Shown here: piece after piece, positions 48,031 to 59,183 of the stretch
Layout of the letters: every line of letters starts with the position of its first letter
Position numbering within the stretch: position 1 is the stretch's first letter
Assembly: GCA_026874595.1 (NCBI GenBank)
Contig: CM049319.1
Location: 40,057,473 to 40,121,472, forward strand
Direction: 5' to 3'
Source of the DNA: Sipunculus nudus
Lineage: Eukaryota > Annelida > Sipuncula > Golfingiida > Sipunculidae
Length of the DNA stretch: 64,000 bases
Notes under the pieces: generated by a model
The model's input: the letters and a program-made list of their open reading frames with translations, nothing else
Databases searched by the model: none
What the model was told of the DNA's origin: nothing
Position numbers and translations under genes: made by a program

Positions 48031-48706
48031 TTAATTTTTACCTGTATTTTTTAGAACACTTGGTCTGTTAACAAGGCACAAATTGTAACAGTGAAGGCTA
48101 GAAACATGACCTCTGTATCATGATAGTTCCCCACAAGTTATTCTCAGAAACCTGATATTAGGTGACTGTGACCTTAATTCTCCAAGATAGGAGTCATGTT
48201 TGAGCTCCCCAGAAATTATGCAAAATACACACAAAATGCCAGATTCCACAGGAATGGCTGAATGGCTTGTTGATAAATTTGTTGTGCTTATTGGTCTTGA
48301 TGAAATAAAGCTAATATGCATGAATGATGATACCACCTACATCATATAAATTACCTTTTCCAAAAAAAATCAGTCCAAGAAAAGGGAGTGGACTTATGTG
48401 AATTCCAATATGGCGACCAGAGCACAGTCGTTGATTTTTCTTTTGTGTGCCATAGTTTAAAGAGAATATGCATAATCTTTTTAAAATTCACAGGGATGAT
48501 TGATCACAATTGGTGATTTTATTTTGTGCGCATTATCTAAAAGGGAATATATTTTATCTTTCCCAAATTCACAGATGATTGGTGCCTATGAGAGCTCCAG
48601 CCCTATTGAATGACAGAAGCATCCAGAAATCAGTATGGCCACCATAGCACAATAGGTGCCTTAATATTTGGCATACAGTATCTCAAAGATAATAAATTTG
48701 ATTTTT
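48031..48706. other. Repeat remnant and intron sequence
   Basis: One more degenerate core anchor at 48076; the rest is unassigned. Confidence 0.4.
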
Positions 48707-50325
48707 AGCTCAGCTGACTATAAGTCATCTGAGCTATAGTCGTGGTCCATTGTACGTTGTCCGTCCTTCCGGATGTCCGTCCGTAAGACTGGCACGTTTC
48801 GACACCATTGGACCTACGAATCTGAAGATGTCCCCAAAATCTCCTACCATGCCGAAAAATTGGGTCAATAGGACTTCGTTCCTTTGAGATATTAAGGAAA
48901 AATCTTAATTTTTTATTAGAAATCTATTTTCACACTTCAGGACTGCCTAATATCAAAACCACTCATCTGGTTTTCTTCATATTTACCAAAAATATTCCTC
49001 TATATAGTTCCTATGTACATGCCAGAAATTAAGTCAGTATAATTTAATTTAAAAAAGTTACGGGCCAAAACATAATGGACTTTGTTAAAAATAAGGAAAG
49101 ATATTTTGTCACTTAAGAGGAAAAGTGTTAAAGGTAGGGACTTTTTTTCAGTAATACAACTTTAATTAATCAAAATTTTATTGTATACCAAAAATTAGAT
49201 CAAAATCTGTTAAAGTTTTTTAAATATTGGCAAAAATATAAAATTGGTACCTTAAATTTTGCCCAACTTTGGCCACGGCACCTTTTTTCCCGTAAGTACT
49301 GTGGATTTAATTTTCACAGCATGTACACATAAGGATTTAATCTGTTAAAATCTGAAATTGAAAATAAAAGCTGCAAAATTAGGCTAGTTATTGAATTTTT
49401 TGGAGGCTCTTGTTGATTCCCTTACATTATCAAGCAGTCCACTTTGGTGATTGTAGGTCATTCAGTGCAGCTCTCTATGCTCCCCAGGCTGTTGGCAAAA
49501 TGTTATGCAATCCCATCACTAGGGCAAGCCATCTCTCCACTGAGTTGAGCTTGATCAGGCTGTCTGCAGTTAATACCATACCACAGGGACCCTTTTCCTC
49601 TCCCCCCCCCCCCCCCCCCACCCCATACTGTTGACAGACCTGTACTATGAACTAGATGAATCATAAAATTAACATTTTTTTTTCAGCAACAAGCAGTAAC
49701 AACGGAGACCCCTCCTCCCACCCACCCCTTATCTTATAATTAGATGAATCTTATAATTTTAATGTTAAATATATTCTTTTTGATGAGACTTGGACAATTT
49801 TGAATTTTTTCAAGAAAAAGATTTCAGGAATTTAATCCTTAAATTTTAAATGTGATAAAATATTAGGATCTTATGTAAGTGCTAACTGACAAGATTTAAG
49901 AAGATATAAATACTTTGTAGCATTTCATTCATATCACTTAAAGTTGGCAGGGCCTAGGTGTGAATAACACTGTTAACTTAGTATTAAAATTAGGAATATT
50001 GGTCAAACTTTGTGGAATTTATTTTTAACATATATGGCCATATATTTAACTTTTGAAAACTTCATTAACCTTCACACATTATTTGTTTATGAAATGTTAC
50101 TTTAATATAACGCTTACTGTAGGCCTATTTGTTCCCTTGGTGCATCACTAAATGGTTTAACTCATGTCCATTATTCTATAATTTACAGAGTTTCATTTTA
50201 GCAGGGCCATTTTCTCATAGCTTTTCTAATGATTATATACATGAAAAACTAAAAGAAATATAATATTTTGCAGTTACTAATATTTTCCAAAATTCAGCTG
50301 AGCGATGTGACCCATTGGTCCCTTG
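48707..50325 (+). mobile_element. Family-A element, complete copy, 1.62 kb
   Basis: Full hairpin start; body as in 9841-10480; C18 tract at 49602-49619 followed by aactagatgaatc, the same arrangement as at 39352. It ends ATTCAGCTGAGCGATGTGAC, then CCATTGGTCCCTTG at 50325. Confidence 0.82.
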
Positions 50326-50795
50326 TTCTTGAATTCATAGGGATGATTGGTGTCTTTAAGGGCTTCAGCCCTATCAAATTACAGAACTCCCAAAGTCCAG
50401 TATGGCTGTCCCTGAACAATCACTATTTTTCTTTTACGAACAATTTGACAGAACATTGACACTCATGAGAGGATCTGTGCTAACAAATTTTAAGACATCT
50501 GTTAAATCCAGTAGGTCTGCTAAGCAAATATTTAAAAATCCTTTTACAGTAACCTTCAAGATAGTGCTGTGTTTCTAACTGAAAATTGATCTTTTTTGGT
50601 TATTCATGATAATAAAACTTAGACCTATCTGACATCACGTATGGCCCATGGGCTGGCATTTTTAGGAACGGGCGATTGCTTAGCACAAATTAAGGACCTT
50701 TACAGTCCCAGATCTCTAGTTTCCTCTATTTTTGTGAGATCAAAAGACAACAATCTTATCCCTAACCCCTCCATGGCCCAACATTAGGTCATAGT
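50326..50795. other. Intron sequence, no assigned feature
   Basis: No gene seen; 50340-50450 resembles a stretch near 48410-48640 (gggatgattggtg, agctccagccctat). Confidence 0.35.
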
Positions 50796-51165
50796 CATGC
50801 TGGTCTGCTGAGCATTCAGTCATATTGTCATGCTGGTCTGCTGAGCATTCAGTCATATCATCATGCTGGTCTGCTGAGCATTCAGTCATATCATCATGCT
50901 GGTCTGCTGAGCATTCAGTCATATCATCATGCTGGTCTGCTGAGCATTCAGTCATATCATCATGCTGGTCTGCTGAGCATTCCGTCATATCATCATGCTG
51001 GTCTGCTGAGCATTCAGTCATATCATCATGCTGGTCTGCTGAGCATTCAGTCATATCATCATGCTGGTCTGCTGAGCATTCAGTCATATCATCATGCTGG
51101 TCTGCTGAGTATTCAGTCATATCATCATGCTGGTCTGCTGAGTATTCAGTCATATGGTCATGCTG
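50796..51165 (+). repeat. Minisatellite, 33-bp unit, about 11 copies
   Basis: The unit contains CATGCTGGTCTGCTGAGC and ATTCAGTCATATCAT; copies are almost identical. Because 33 is a multiple of three, both strands keep long ORFs (50825-51205 +, 50740-51153 -), which are repeat translations and not genes. Confidence 0.96.
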
Positions 51166-51191
51166 CTCTGCTGAGCATCATGGGTCTCTTG
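51166..51191 (+). mobile_element. Family-A 3' terminus next to the minisatellite
   Basis: Reads CTGCTGAGCATCATGGGTCT then CTTG followed by TT. It is a shortened family terminus whose CTGCTGAGCAT is also the start of the 33-bp unit. It ends 40 bp before the exon at 51232. Confidence 0.65.
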
Positions 51192-51231
51192 TTAGCAATG
51201 TGTGATTTTTTTCACATGGATATTTTAACAG

Positions 51232-51389
51232 ATTACCAAAACACGGCTGGGATAGATTACACCAGTGATGGTTTGTTCATCATACTCAGTAAGATCACAC
51301 ATGCCTCGCCCTGGGTCTTCTGGATCGCGTGTAATGCAGCCATTCACTTGCTGTGGGTTGGGAGCCTGTTGGCGTGTCAGCTGTATCAG
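51232..51389 (+). CDS. ZDHHC17: ZDHHC17/HIP14-like, exon with lumenal loop and membrane segment 6
   Basis: It encodes a loop YQNTAGIDYTSDGLFIILSK, then ITHASPWVFWIACNAAIHLL and WVGSLLACQLYQ. SPWVFWI with the following hydrophobic run is the last membrane segment, and QLYQ is characteristic of ZDHHC17. The acceptor is tattttaacAG|AT, the first two bases completing a Tyr codon; the donor is CAG|GTAAAC, ending in phase 0. The 33-bp minisatellite and a transposon end lie within 70 bp upstream, so the branch point probably lies at the very edge of, or inside, transposon-derived sequence. Confidence 0.95.
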
Positions 51390-51719
51390 GTAAACACAAA
51401 TAAGGAAGAGAAATTTATGTGATTTAAACACAAGGTAGACATACAGTATATCCAAATTTAATTCTGAGGATACAGGAGTTCACTCAGCTGTGAAGCAACA
51501 AATTGCTTGAGGGAGGGAAGAGAGTAGTGTCTAATTAAGTTCTCTGGGATATTTTTTGGTGGCAACTAAGCTGTTATGGTACCTCTTGTGTTCGTCCAAT
51601 CACCTGTTATTGTACTGATGTTACACCATATCCCTTGTTTTGGACTCTCCATCACTGTTTCTTTGTACTTTCCCTGGTAAATATCTCATAATAATCTGAG
51701 TTCACTGTGCTGAGTTTTT
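51390..51719. other. Short intron stretch without feature
   Basis: No repeat or exon recognised between the donor and the next element. Confidence 0.5.
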
Positions 51720-53599
51720 AGCTCAGCTGACTATAAGTCATCTGAGCTATAGTCGTGGTCCATTGTCCGTCGTCCGTCCGTCCGTCCGTCCGTCCGTCCG
51801 TAGATGTGGCATGTTTTGAAACCGTAAGACCTAGGAATCCAAAATTCAGCATAATGTTAGATGTCCCCAAGATCTCCTACCAAGCCGAAAACTGGGTCTT
51901 TGCGACTTTGTTCCTTTGAGAAATTAAGGAAAAACCTCAATTTTTTATTAAAATCCTATTTTCACACTTCAGGACTGCCTAATATCAAAGCCACTCATCT
52001 GTTTTTCCTCATATTTACCATAAATATTCTTCTATATAGTTCCTATGTACATGCTAGAAATTAAGTCTGTTAAGTATAAATTCTTTAAGTTATGGGCCCA
52101 AACATAATGGACTTTGTAAAAAATCAGGAAAAATATTTACTCACTTAACATGAAAAATTTTGAAACTAGAGTCTATTTTCCCAAGTATATAACTATGTTT
52201 AATTAAGATTCAATTGTTTACCCAAAATTAGATCTGAATTTTGTAAATTTTTTAAGTAATTAGCATAAAAATAAAATCAGTACCTTAAATTTTGCCCAAC
52301 TTTGACCATGGCACATTTTTTTCCTGTAAGTACCATTGATTTAATTTTCACAGCATGTAAACATAAATATTTAATTTGTTTAAATCTGAAATTTGGAAGT
52401 AAAAGCTTGAAAATTAAGCTAGTTATTGATTTTTTTCTTGAGGCTCTATTGTAGTCATTTGCTTTGATTACAGATTACAGATGCAGGGTCCCACTCAAGG
52501 TCACTGGAAGTCAGCTATGCCAGGGTTTCTGATTTGTTACAGTCACTGGGGGAGATCCCCTGCTGTGACAGGTGTACAGTTATTCTCATATCACCACCCC
52601 AATCCCCCCCCCCCCCCCCCCCCCCCCGCTAACCCAACCCACCAAGTGTTCACTGTATCTCCTTAATTGTAATGCTGTTTCCACTCTGATATGCAAAAAC
52701 TTTCCTTGAAAAAGTAATTCAAGGTGTAATCCAGAAGATGCAATGTTGTGTAATGTAGCATTTTTAAAGAAATCATTTTTCTTTTAAATGATTTTACCAA
52801 TCATAATGGAACCCATCAGTATGCTTAAATTATGATAAAATATGAAGCACATTATGGATAAATAAAGACACAATTAAAATTTGTGAAATCTAAATCAAGT
52901 ATTTTTTTAGATATTTATTGGTTTGCAGATTTAAAGATATATTTTTGTGGTAAAAAATAAATAAACATTTGTATGCATGATGTGGTATTATCTGACAAGA
53001 TTGGATTTATGATGATGAAATTGAGAATTATGAATCAACTTTTATATTAAGATATATATGTTATATTGAAAATGTATAGAAATATAAACTTAAATTAAAA
53101 AAAAAATTGATGTGATAAAAAAATGAGGATTTATTACAAACATTTGTTCATTATTTTCCTGCATCAGCAGAATTTGAGATCAGGCTTTGTTTGCCATGTT
53201 TTATGTTGTTAATTAGTTATATTTCAACTGTATACATTTCATAAAAAAAAACATATATTTAATAATATATATTATACAAAAAAAAATTCGATTGAACAAA
53301 TGTGTAAACTACTGAAATGTCAACAGTTAATCGAAAAGCCAACTAATGATCATGGTAATTATACAGATCATTTGTTCACAAACTGCTCACATGCTTCAGT
53401 TTCAACATTAGGAAACACATGGTCAGGTCACAAAATATTATTTGCAACAATTTCTTGCTCATCAATACAAACCAATCAAATAAACCAACCATGGCCTTTA
53501 TTACCTCTTCCTCTTACACTTTATCTCCATTTGATATTATTTTAGATTTTTACCTTCAAGGTTAACGTCAGCTGAGCACAGTGACCCATAGGTCCCTTG
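51720..53599 (+). mobile_element. Family-A element, complete copy, 1.88 kb
   Basis: Full hairpin start with gtccgtccgtccg tract. Body as in other copies; C24 tract at 52604-52627 followed by AT-rich body. The end is CGTCAGCTGAGCACAGTGAC, then CCATAGGTCCCTTG at 53599 followed by TTC. Confidence 0.83.
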
Positions 53600-54031
53600 T
53601 TCAAGTAGTCAAATCTTGCTGTATGATCACAATACATAGATTTAAAGCTTCCTGCCTGAAAGCCTTCTGTGCCGTGACTGGCTGTGATACCCACACTGTG
53701 GTTTCCATAAAGGTCACTTACAATCAAGCTTAATTATTCAGTGATTTATATCAGCAATCTACAAATGCAATATTTCTGTATGGTTAACACCTGCAACCAG
53801 TTTAATCTAGAGTTTTGATGCAATGAGATGTTTTAAGTATGTCATATGTGATCCCTATATTGCAGCACTAGTTAACCAATAACATATGCTGTGTGCAAAC
53901 ATTCATCATGGTCACATTTATTCACATGACCCGGGTCACAGAGTAGTGATCCTGAAGTAGCATAGAGAATGGTTTGGCTTCCTTTTTGAGCTATCGTGCC
54001 AGTTAGCCTAAAAAAAACATTGTTTGTTTTA
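53600..54031. other. Unique-looking intron stretch
   Basis: No exon or repeat recognised. Confidence 0.5.
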
Positions 54032-54292
54032 AGCTCAGCTGACTATAAGTCAACTAAACTATAGCGTTCATTGGCTGTCTGTCCATCCGTCCATCTGTAT
54101 GGAATCCATTGGAACTACAAATCTGAAATTTGGCATACTGTTAGATGTCCCCAAAATCTCCTACCAAACTGAAAATTTGGGTCACTGCTACTTCATTCCT
54201 TTGTGAAATTAAGAAAAAAAAACTCAAAATTCCATTAAAAACGTATTATCACACTTCAAACTGTCTAATATCAAAACCACTGATCTCTTTTT
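54032..54292 (+). mobile_element. Family-A element, 5' fragment
   Basis: Starts AGCTCAGCTGACTATAAGTC with changes in the second arm; cut after about 260 bp by the next element start. Confidence 0.75.
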
Positions 54293-54790
54293 AGCAAACC
54301 TGTGAGATAAAGCAATGATGTGTAGCGTAGTCTGTTGTCTGTACATTAACCCATGTACCATCTCAATATTGGCAGGAGCAAGCATCACCAAATTTTATGC
54401 AAAAAAATCAGTCATCTAAAATACTCTATTGAATTTTGCTTTTTTATTTGCTATCTGCATTTACTTTGATTTATAGGGAAAAAGCTAAAAATCTTTAAAT
54501 CTTCTTCTCTGAAACTCTTCAGCCAAATTCTCCAATATTTCACAGAACCATTCCCAGGAACAATCTCTCTCAATTTGTTTGATTGGTTCCAGTTTGGTGA
54601 TTTTTGGCTGAGTTACAGGAAACTGTACCTAGTCATTCTGCCAAAAAAGCATACTAAAGTTACATATCAAAAAGGGCTAAAGCTATCATCACCAAATTTC
54701 AGTCATATATGAAATTGAGGTATTGGTGGCGCCACCTGCATCAACCTTTTTTGTATGAGGGTCATTGGTCATCAGTACATAAACCCATAA
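54293..54790 (+). mobile_element. Core-repeat element, left part of an interrupted copy
   Basis: It starts TTTTTAGCAAACCTGTGAG and carries a GGTGGCGCCACCTGC core (54726). It runs to acccataa at 54790, where a family-B element is inserted; it resumes at 55956. Confidence 0.8.
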
Positions 54791-55955
54791 TTGTATCCGC
54801 CAAAACAGAGTACTATGTTTTCAGCCCACCGCCGCGGCCGCCGCGTAGGTGTCTGGAGAACTCCTCCGTAACCGCTGGGCGGAATTTTACGAAACCCGGG
54901 ATAGTGTTCGGGTCACATGTGAACTGCTGCGCCCCGATTTTGTTTTGACCTCTGACCTTTCCTCTGCGCTCTGCGTCCGTTTGTGCGTCTGTTTCCACAC
55001 ATAAACCCACATAACTCGGGAACCGTTTGACCGATCAGGAAAATTATTTTGCACAAATGTATCCCTTGGAGAGCTTGATAACATACACAAAAAATGGTGG
55101 CGCCACCTGCAACCATGTTTGCACAGTGTCCATCTGTTCGTCTGCCTTGGGTTAAAATCACTCATATCTCTGCAGTGGACTAATTCACCGGAAATTCGGC
55201 ATGCGTATACATCCTGGATAGCTTTTCTGATTTTATGACAGGTGGTGCCACCTACATTCACGTTTACGCTGCAGACATCCAAGCTCATATCTTGGGAACC
55301 GTTTGACCGATTGGGCCAAAATTTTGCATGTGTATAGATCTCACATAGCTCTTTATCATACGCAAAACTGGTGGCGCCACCTGCAGCCATTTTGCACAGC
55401 GTCCGTCTATTTGTCTGCCATGGGATAAAATCACTCAAATTTCGGCAGTGCTTTGACATACCTGCCTAAAATTTTGCAGGATTATACATCCCCGACAGCT
55501 CTCTTGATTTTATGACAGGTGGCGCCACCTACATTCTAGTTTATGCAGCAGATATCCAAGCTCATATCTTGGGAACCGTTTGACTGATTGGGCCAAAGTT
55601 TTGCCTGTGTATAGTTCTCACATAGCTCTTTATCATACGCAAAACTGGTGGCGCCACCTGCAACCATTTTTGCACAGCGTCCATCTATTTGTCTGCCAAG
55701 GGCAAAAATCACTCATATACATGTAGTGGTTTGACTTATCTGCCTTAAATTTTGTATATGTATACAACTTGGACGGCTTTCTGGATTTTGTGGTAGGTGG
55801 CGCAACCTACATACACAATTTGGCTGCAGACATCCATTCTTATATGCAACACTTCACTCTATTTCCCCTTGCCACTCGATCCATGCCTCACTTCACCCGT
55901 TCCACTCTGATTTAGGCAGATACACGTAGTCGCTTGTCGACTACCCGTATTCTAG
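54791..55955 (+). mobile_element. Family-B element, complete nested insertion, about 1,165 bp
   Basis: It starts TTGTATCCGCC, followed by gtactatgttttc, a ccgccgcggccgccgcg stretch and gacctctgacctttcc. Alternating cores follow with GGTGGCGCCACC-type palindromes near 55098, 55242, 55373, 55519, 55648 and 55798. The end is a GTAGTCG-CTTGT-CGACTAC hairpin, 7-bp stem, then CCGTATTCTAG at 55955. The uninterrupted site is seen at 35159-35180 (and 12330), so the insertion is defined to within 2 bp. Minus-strand ORFs across it (up to 190 codons, 54887-55459) cover the core repeats and show no known domain. Confidence 0.9.
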
Positions 55956-57190
55956 TTTCTCAGGAACAGAAGGAATTAGCATCCCCAAATTTTATGCAAA
56001 AATCAGTCACATGTCAAATGTTGTGGGGTTGAGCTTTATTTGGCACCACCTGCAACAATTTTCATTTTACTAGGAAAAAGCTAAAAAAAAAAATTTGAAA
56101 ATCTTCTTCTCTGAAATCATCCAGCCAATATTTCACAGAAATGATCCCCCAACCAAACCAAAAGAGGTATACGCTCATCGAGCAGCTACAGGTTGCTGCG
56201 GTCAAGACCTCAGCCCTTTGCGCTCCCTAAGCATGTTCTCTGAGTCAACAGTCGCAGTGCCACGCCAAGCCAAGCAGGGAGCCATTGAGGGCACCACTTG
56301 TTCATCCCGAGCCGTCCTTTTGGAAAGCTACAGCATCCACAGCCACAAAGCCCGAAGCAGCCTACATTCCCTTCACCAATCCCAGCAGCGGAGACCCAGC
56401 CATGTCACTTGATAACCGAACCCAATCTTTTGAACGACATTACTTCGAGATTCATAGCCCTTGTACTTGCGTTTTCGGCCATTTGGACCATATTAACCGG
56501 GTTTCCGGTTATGCAAGTTTGGCAAGTTTTTTCGTCATCGGCAAGAAATGACCCCAGAGATCGGCTTTCTCAAGTTTGTTTAAATGGTCTGGGTTCAATG
56601 AATTTTGACCAAGTTACATGAATTTGAACTTTTTGCCAAGTATAAGGATACTAACATAACAATTTTAGAAATGATAGGAGCTAGCATCACCAAGTTTTGT
56701 ACAAATGTTGGTCACATGCATGACTTATATTTGAGGTCTTTGTGGTGCCACCTACATCAAACCTCTTATTTTAGCCCTTTCATATTCTGTATTAGAAATG
56801 TTTCATGATGAAACTGTCAAGCCAAATGGTTTAATTTTTCACGATTATTATTCTAGGGTAGGGTTCTCTGTTGATTTTTGGTTGAGTCATGGAAAGCTGA
56901 AATTTGTCTTGTGGCCATTTAAGCTGAGGGCTGCAATAGTCTTCTTCTGCAAAACTGTTGATTCATTTCTGTAACATTCCACAAAAATTATTCTAAGGTT
57001 GCCTTTATTCAGGTTAACTTTAATTATTTTTGGCTGAATTATTGGACAGTCAAAGGGACTGTGAGATACTTTGGTAATCAAAGCTTGTAGATTTATTGTG
57101 ATAGCAGACTGAGCTCTGCTGGTTTATAAGCACAGCTGTACAGGCAACACAGATAATTGGTGTCCATATCATCTTATGTGTAAGCTAAAT
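55956..57190 (+). mobile_element. Core-repeat element, right part of the interrupted copy
   Basis: It resumes tttctcaggaacagaaggaa exactly as at 35165 and carries gctagcatcaccaagttttg and gtggtgccacctacat cores. It is itself interrupted by a 394-bp insert at 56150-56543. Confidence 0.75.
56150..56543. mobile_element. 394-bp GC-richer insert of unknown origin, flanked by imperfect direct repeat
   Basis: The element sequence agaaatgatcccc (56137-56149) is repeated as agaaatgacccc (56544-56555), and uninterrupted copies (for example 12530) have it once. The insert is richer in C and G than its host. All three forward frames carry long ORFs over parts of it (56095-56412, 56285-56551, 56298-56621). 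One reads GFPVMQVWQVFSSSARND across the right junction, so junction ORFs are artificial. There is no poly-A tail and no tRNA-like promoter that I can see. It could be a SINE-like or retro-inserted transcript fragment. Confidence 0.6.
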
Positions 57191-58355
57191 CCTTGGATAC
57201 TTTTTATCGAACCTGTGAGCTTATGCGATGGTGCAGCGGTGTTCGGTGTTTTAACCATAGCTATCTCAAAAACGGCAGGAGCTAGCATCACCAAATTTTT
57301 TGCAAATAATCAGTCATCAAAAAAACTGTTATCGGATTTTGTTTATTTTTTTCCAACTGCATTTTCTTAGATTTTATAGGGAGAAATTTAAAAAAAGCTT
57401 TAAAAATATTCTTGCCAAATTGTCCAATATTTCACAGAAATGATCCCTGGAACAATCTCTCAAGTTTATTCGAATGGTTCCAGTTAGAAGATTTTTGGCC
57501 AAGTTACATGAGGTTGAACTTAGTCATCTGTCCAAAAAAGCACATCAAAATTAAAATCTCAGAAACGGCTGGAGCTATCATCACCAAATTTTATGCCAAT
57601 GTTTGTCACATAAATCATATCTTTAATTGAGTTTTTGGTGGCGCCACGTACATTGATTTTTTTTACAAGCAAAAATGTAATTTTAGACTCTTCTAGCTTA
57701 TACACTGTTTTATGATGAAACTGTTAAGCTGATTCGTTTAAACTTTACAAGAATTATTCTGTGGTAGGGTTCTGCCAGTTTTATAAGAAAAGATTGGGTA
57801 AATGCAGCTTCAAAAAGGCAGTGTAGCAAATTGAAAAAGGCTTTCAGTGTTTGAAAACAGATTTGAAAAAACATGCCAAGTTTCAACATGCCATGTCAAG
57901 ATTTTTGGCCAAGTTATATGAGGTTGAACTTAGTCATCTGTCCAAAAAAGCACACCAAAATTAAAATCACAGAAATGGCTGGAGCTATCATCACCAAATT
58001 TTATGCCAATGTTTGTCACACAAGTCATATCTTTAATTGAGGTTTTGGTGGCGCCACCTACATTGTTCTGTTTTTTACAAGCAAAAATGTAATTTTAGAC
58101 TCTTCAAGCTTATACACTGTTTTATGATGAAACTGTCAAGCTGATTGGTTTCAACTTTACAAGAATTATTCTGTAGTAGGGTTCTGCCAGTTTTATAAGA
58201 ATAGATTGGGTAAATGCAGCTTTAAAAATGTAGTGTAGCCAATCGAAAAAGGCTCTCTGTGTTTGAAAACAGATTTGACAGCATGCTGAGTTTCAGCAGC
58301 CAAGTCAAGAGGTCACTCAGTATAACCAGGTGGGGTCCAGACATTACCATGGCAA
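57191..58355 (+). mobile_element. Core-repeat element with two near-identical cores
   Basis: It starts TTTTTATCGAACCTGTGAGC (about 57200). The cores 57490-57800 and 57900-58200 are nearly identical (period about 410 bp) and both carry GGTGGCGCCAC sites (57640, 58048). It is followed by the hAT insertion. Confidence 0.7.
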
Positions 58356-58363
58356 CTGACCTG

Positions 58364-59175
58364 CAGGGTTGGGGCCAGGTACTTGTACCTGTACCTGTAC
58401 CTAGGTACACATTTCAGAGTACCTGTACCTGTACCTGCCAGTCATGAGTAGGAAGTACCAAGTACCTGTACCTGGTACAAGGTACTCCAGGTACATTTTC
58501 ATATTTTCATTTTTTTTAGTTTTTTTCGCTTTTAGTATTAAATTTGTTTACCTATAGTGTAAAATAATCAGCAAGCCATCAGTGTGATAAACTGCTCATG
58601 AACTGAATTGTTATCACACCTCCAGATTTGTCACATGTGTGAAATCAGCTGTAACCCAAGCAAATCATTTGATTATACTATACTTGGTGCACTTAATGAA
58701 CATTTAGTACACAAATATCCTGTTTGTGAAGTATGGTTTCAGAATAATCCCTGTCTTACTGTACTTGGTGTACTTAAAGGACTTTCAGTAGACTTGAATT
58801 TCATTATTGTGAATGTATGGTGTCATGCACTAATTGGTGCACTTAATGGACTTTTAATACACTTACATATCATTTTTGTGAACGTATGGTGCGCTACAGT
58901 TAATACGTTCGAAAAAAATATACTTAAGCAAATGACTTCAGTAGTGTTTGATAGACAAAAGGCATGTTAACTTGCATATTTGTAAATATATGCTGTAAAA
59001 AACATCTTTGAAGTGATCCTCAAATAAATGTACCTGTACCTGTACCTAGGTACTTTCTGAAGTACCTGTACCTAGGTACTCTTTGAAAATCAAGTACCTG
59101 TACCTGTACCTGTACCTGGCCAATTCAAAAGTACCTGTACCTAGGTACTTTCACTTGTACCTGGCCCCAACCCTG
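58364..59175. mobile_element. Non-autonomous hAT-like transposon, 812 bp, 8-bp target duplication
   Basis: The terminal inverted repeats are exact over 19 bp, CAGGGTTGGGGCCAGGTAC and its reverse complement at 59157-59175. CTGACCTG is present on both sides (58356-58363 and 59176-59183). Subterminal clusters of GTACCTGTACCTAGGTAC lie at both ends. The middle has three direct repeats of about 95 bp with ggtgcacttaatggactttt; a 120-codon ORF (58608-58970) spans them and has no transposase domain. The 8-bp duplication and CAGGG ends are typical of hAT. Confidence 0.93.
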
Positions 59176-59183
59176 CTGACCTG

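Noticed and set aside
50740-51205. Long ORFs on both strands (137 and 126 codons) of perfect 11-residue repeats
   Set aside because: They are translations of the 33-bp minisatellite, which lacks stops in these frames; both strands being open is a by-product.
54887-55459. 190-codon minus-strand ORF, longest in the window
   Set aside because: It lies wholly in family-B core repeats, repeats itself internally, and shows no domain; similar broken ORFs occur in the other copies at 16234-16485 and 59374-59565.
56298-56621. 107-codon ORF across the 394-bp insert
   Set aside because: It reads through the right junction into host repeat sequence, so as a whole it cannot be an ancestral coding region.
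58608-58970. 120-codon ORF inside the hAT-like element
   Set aside because: It spans three 95-bp direct repeats and has no transposase motifs.
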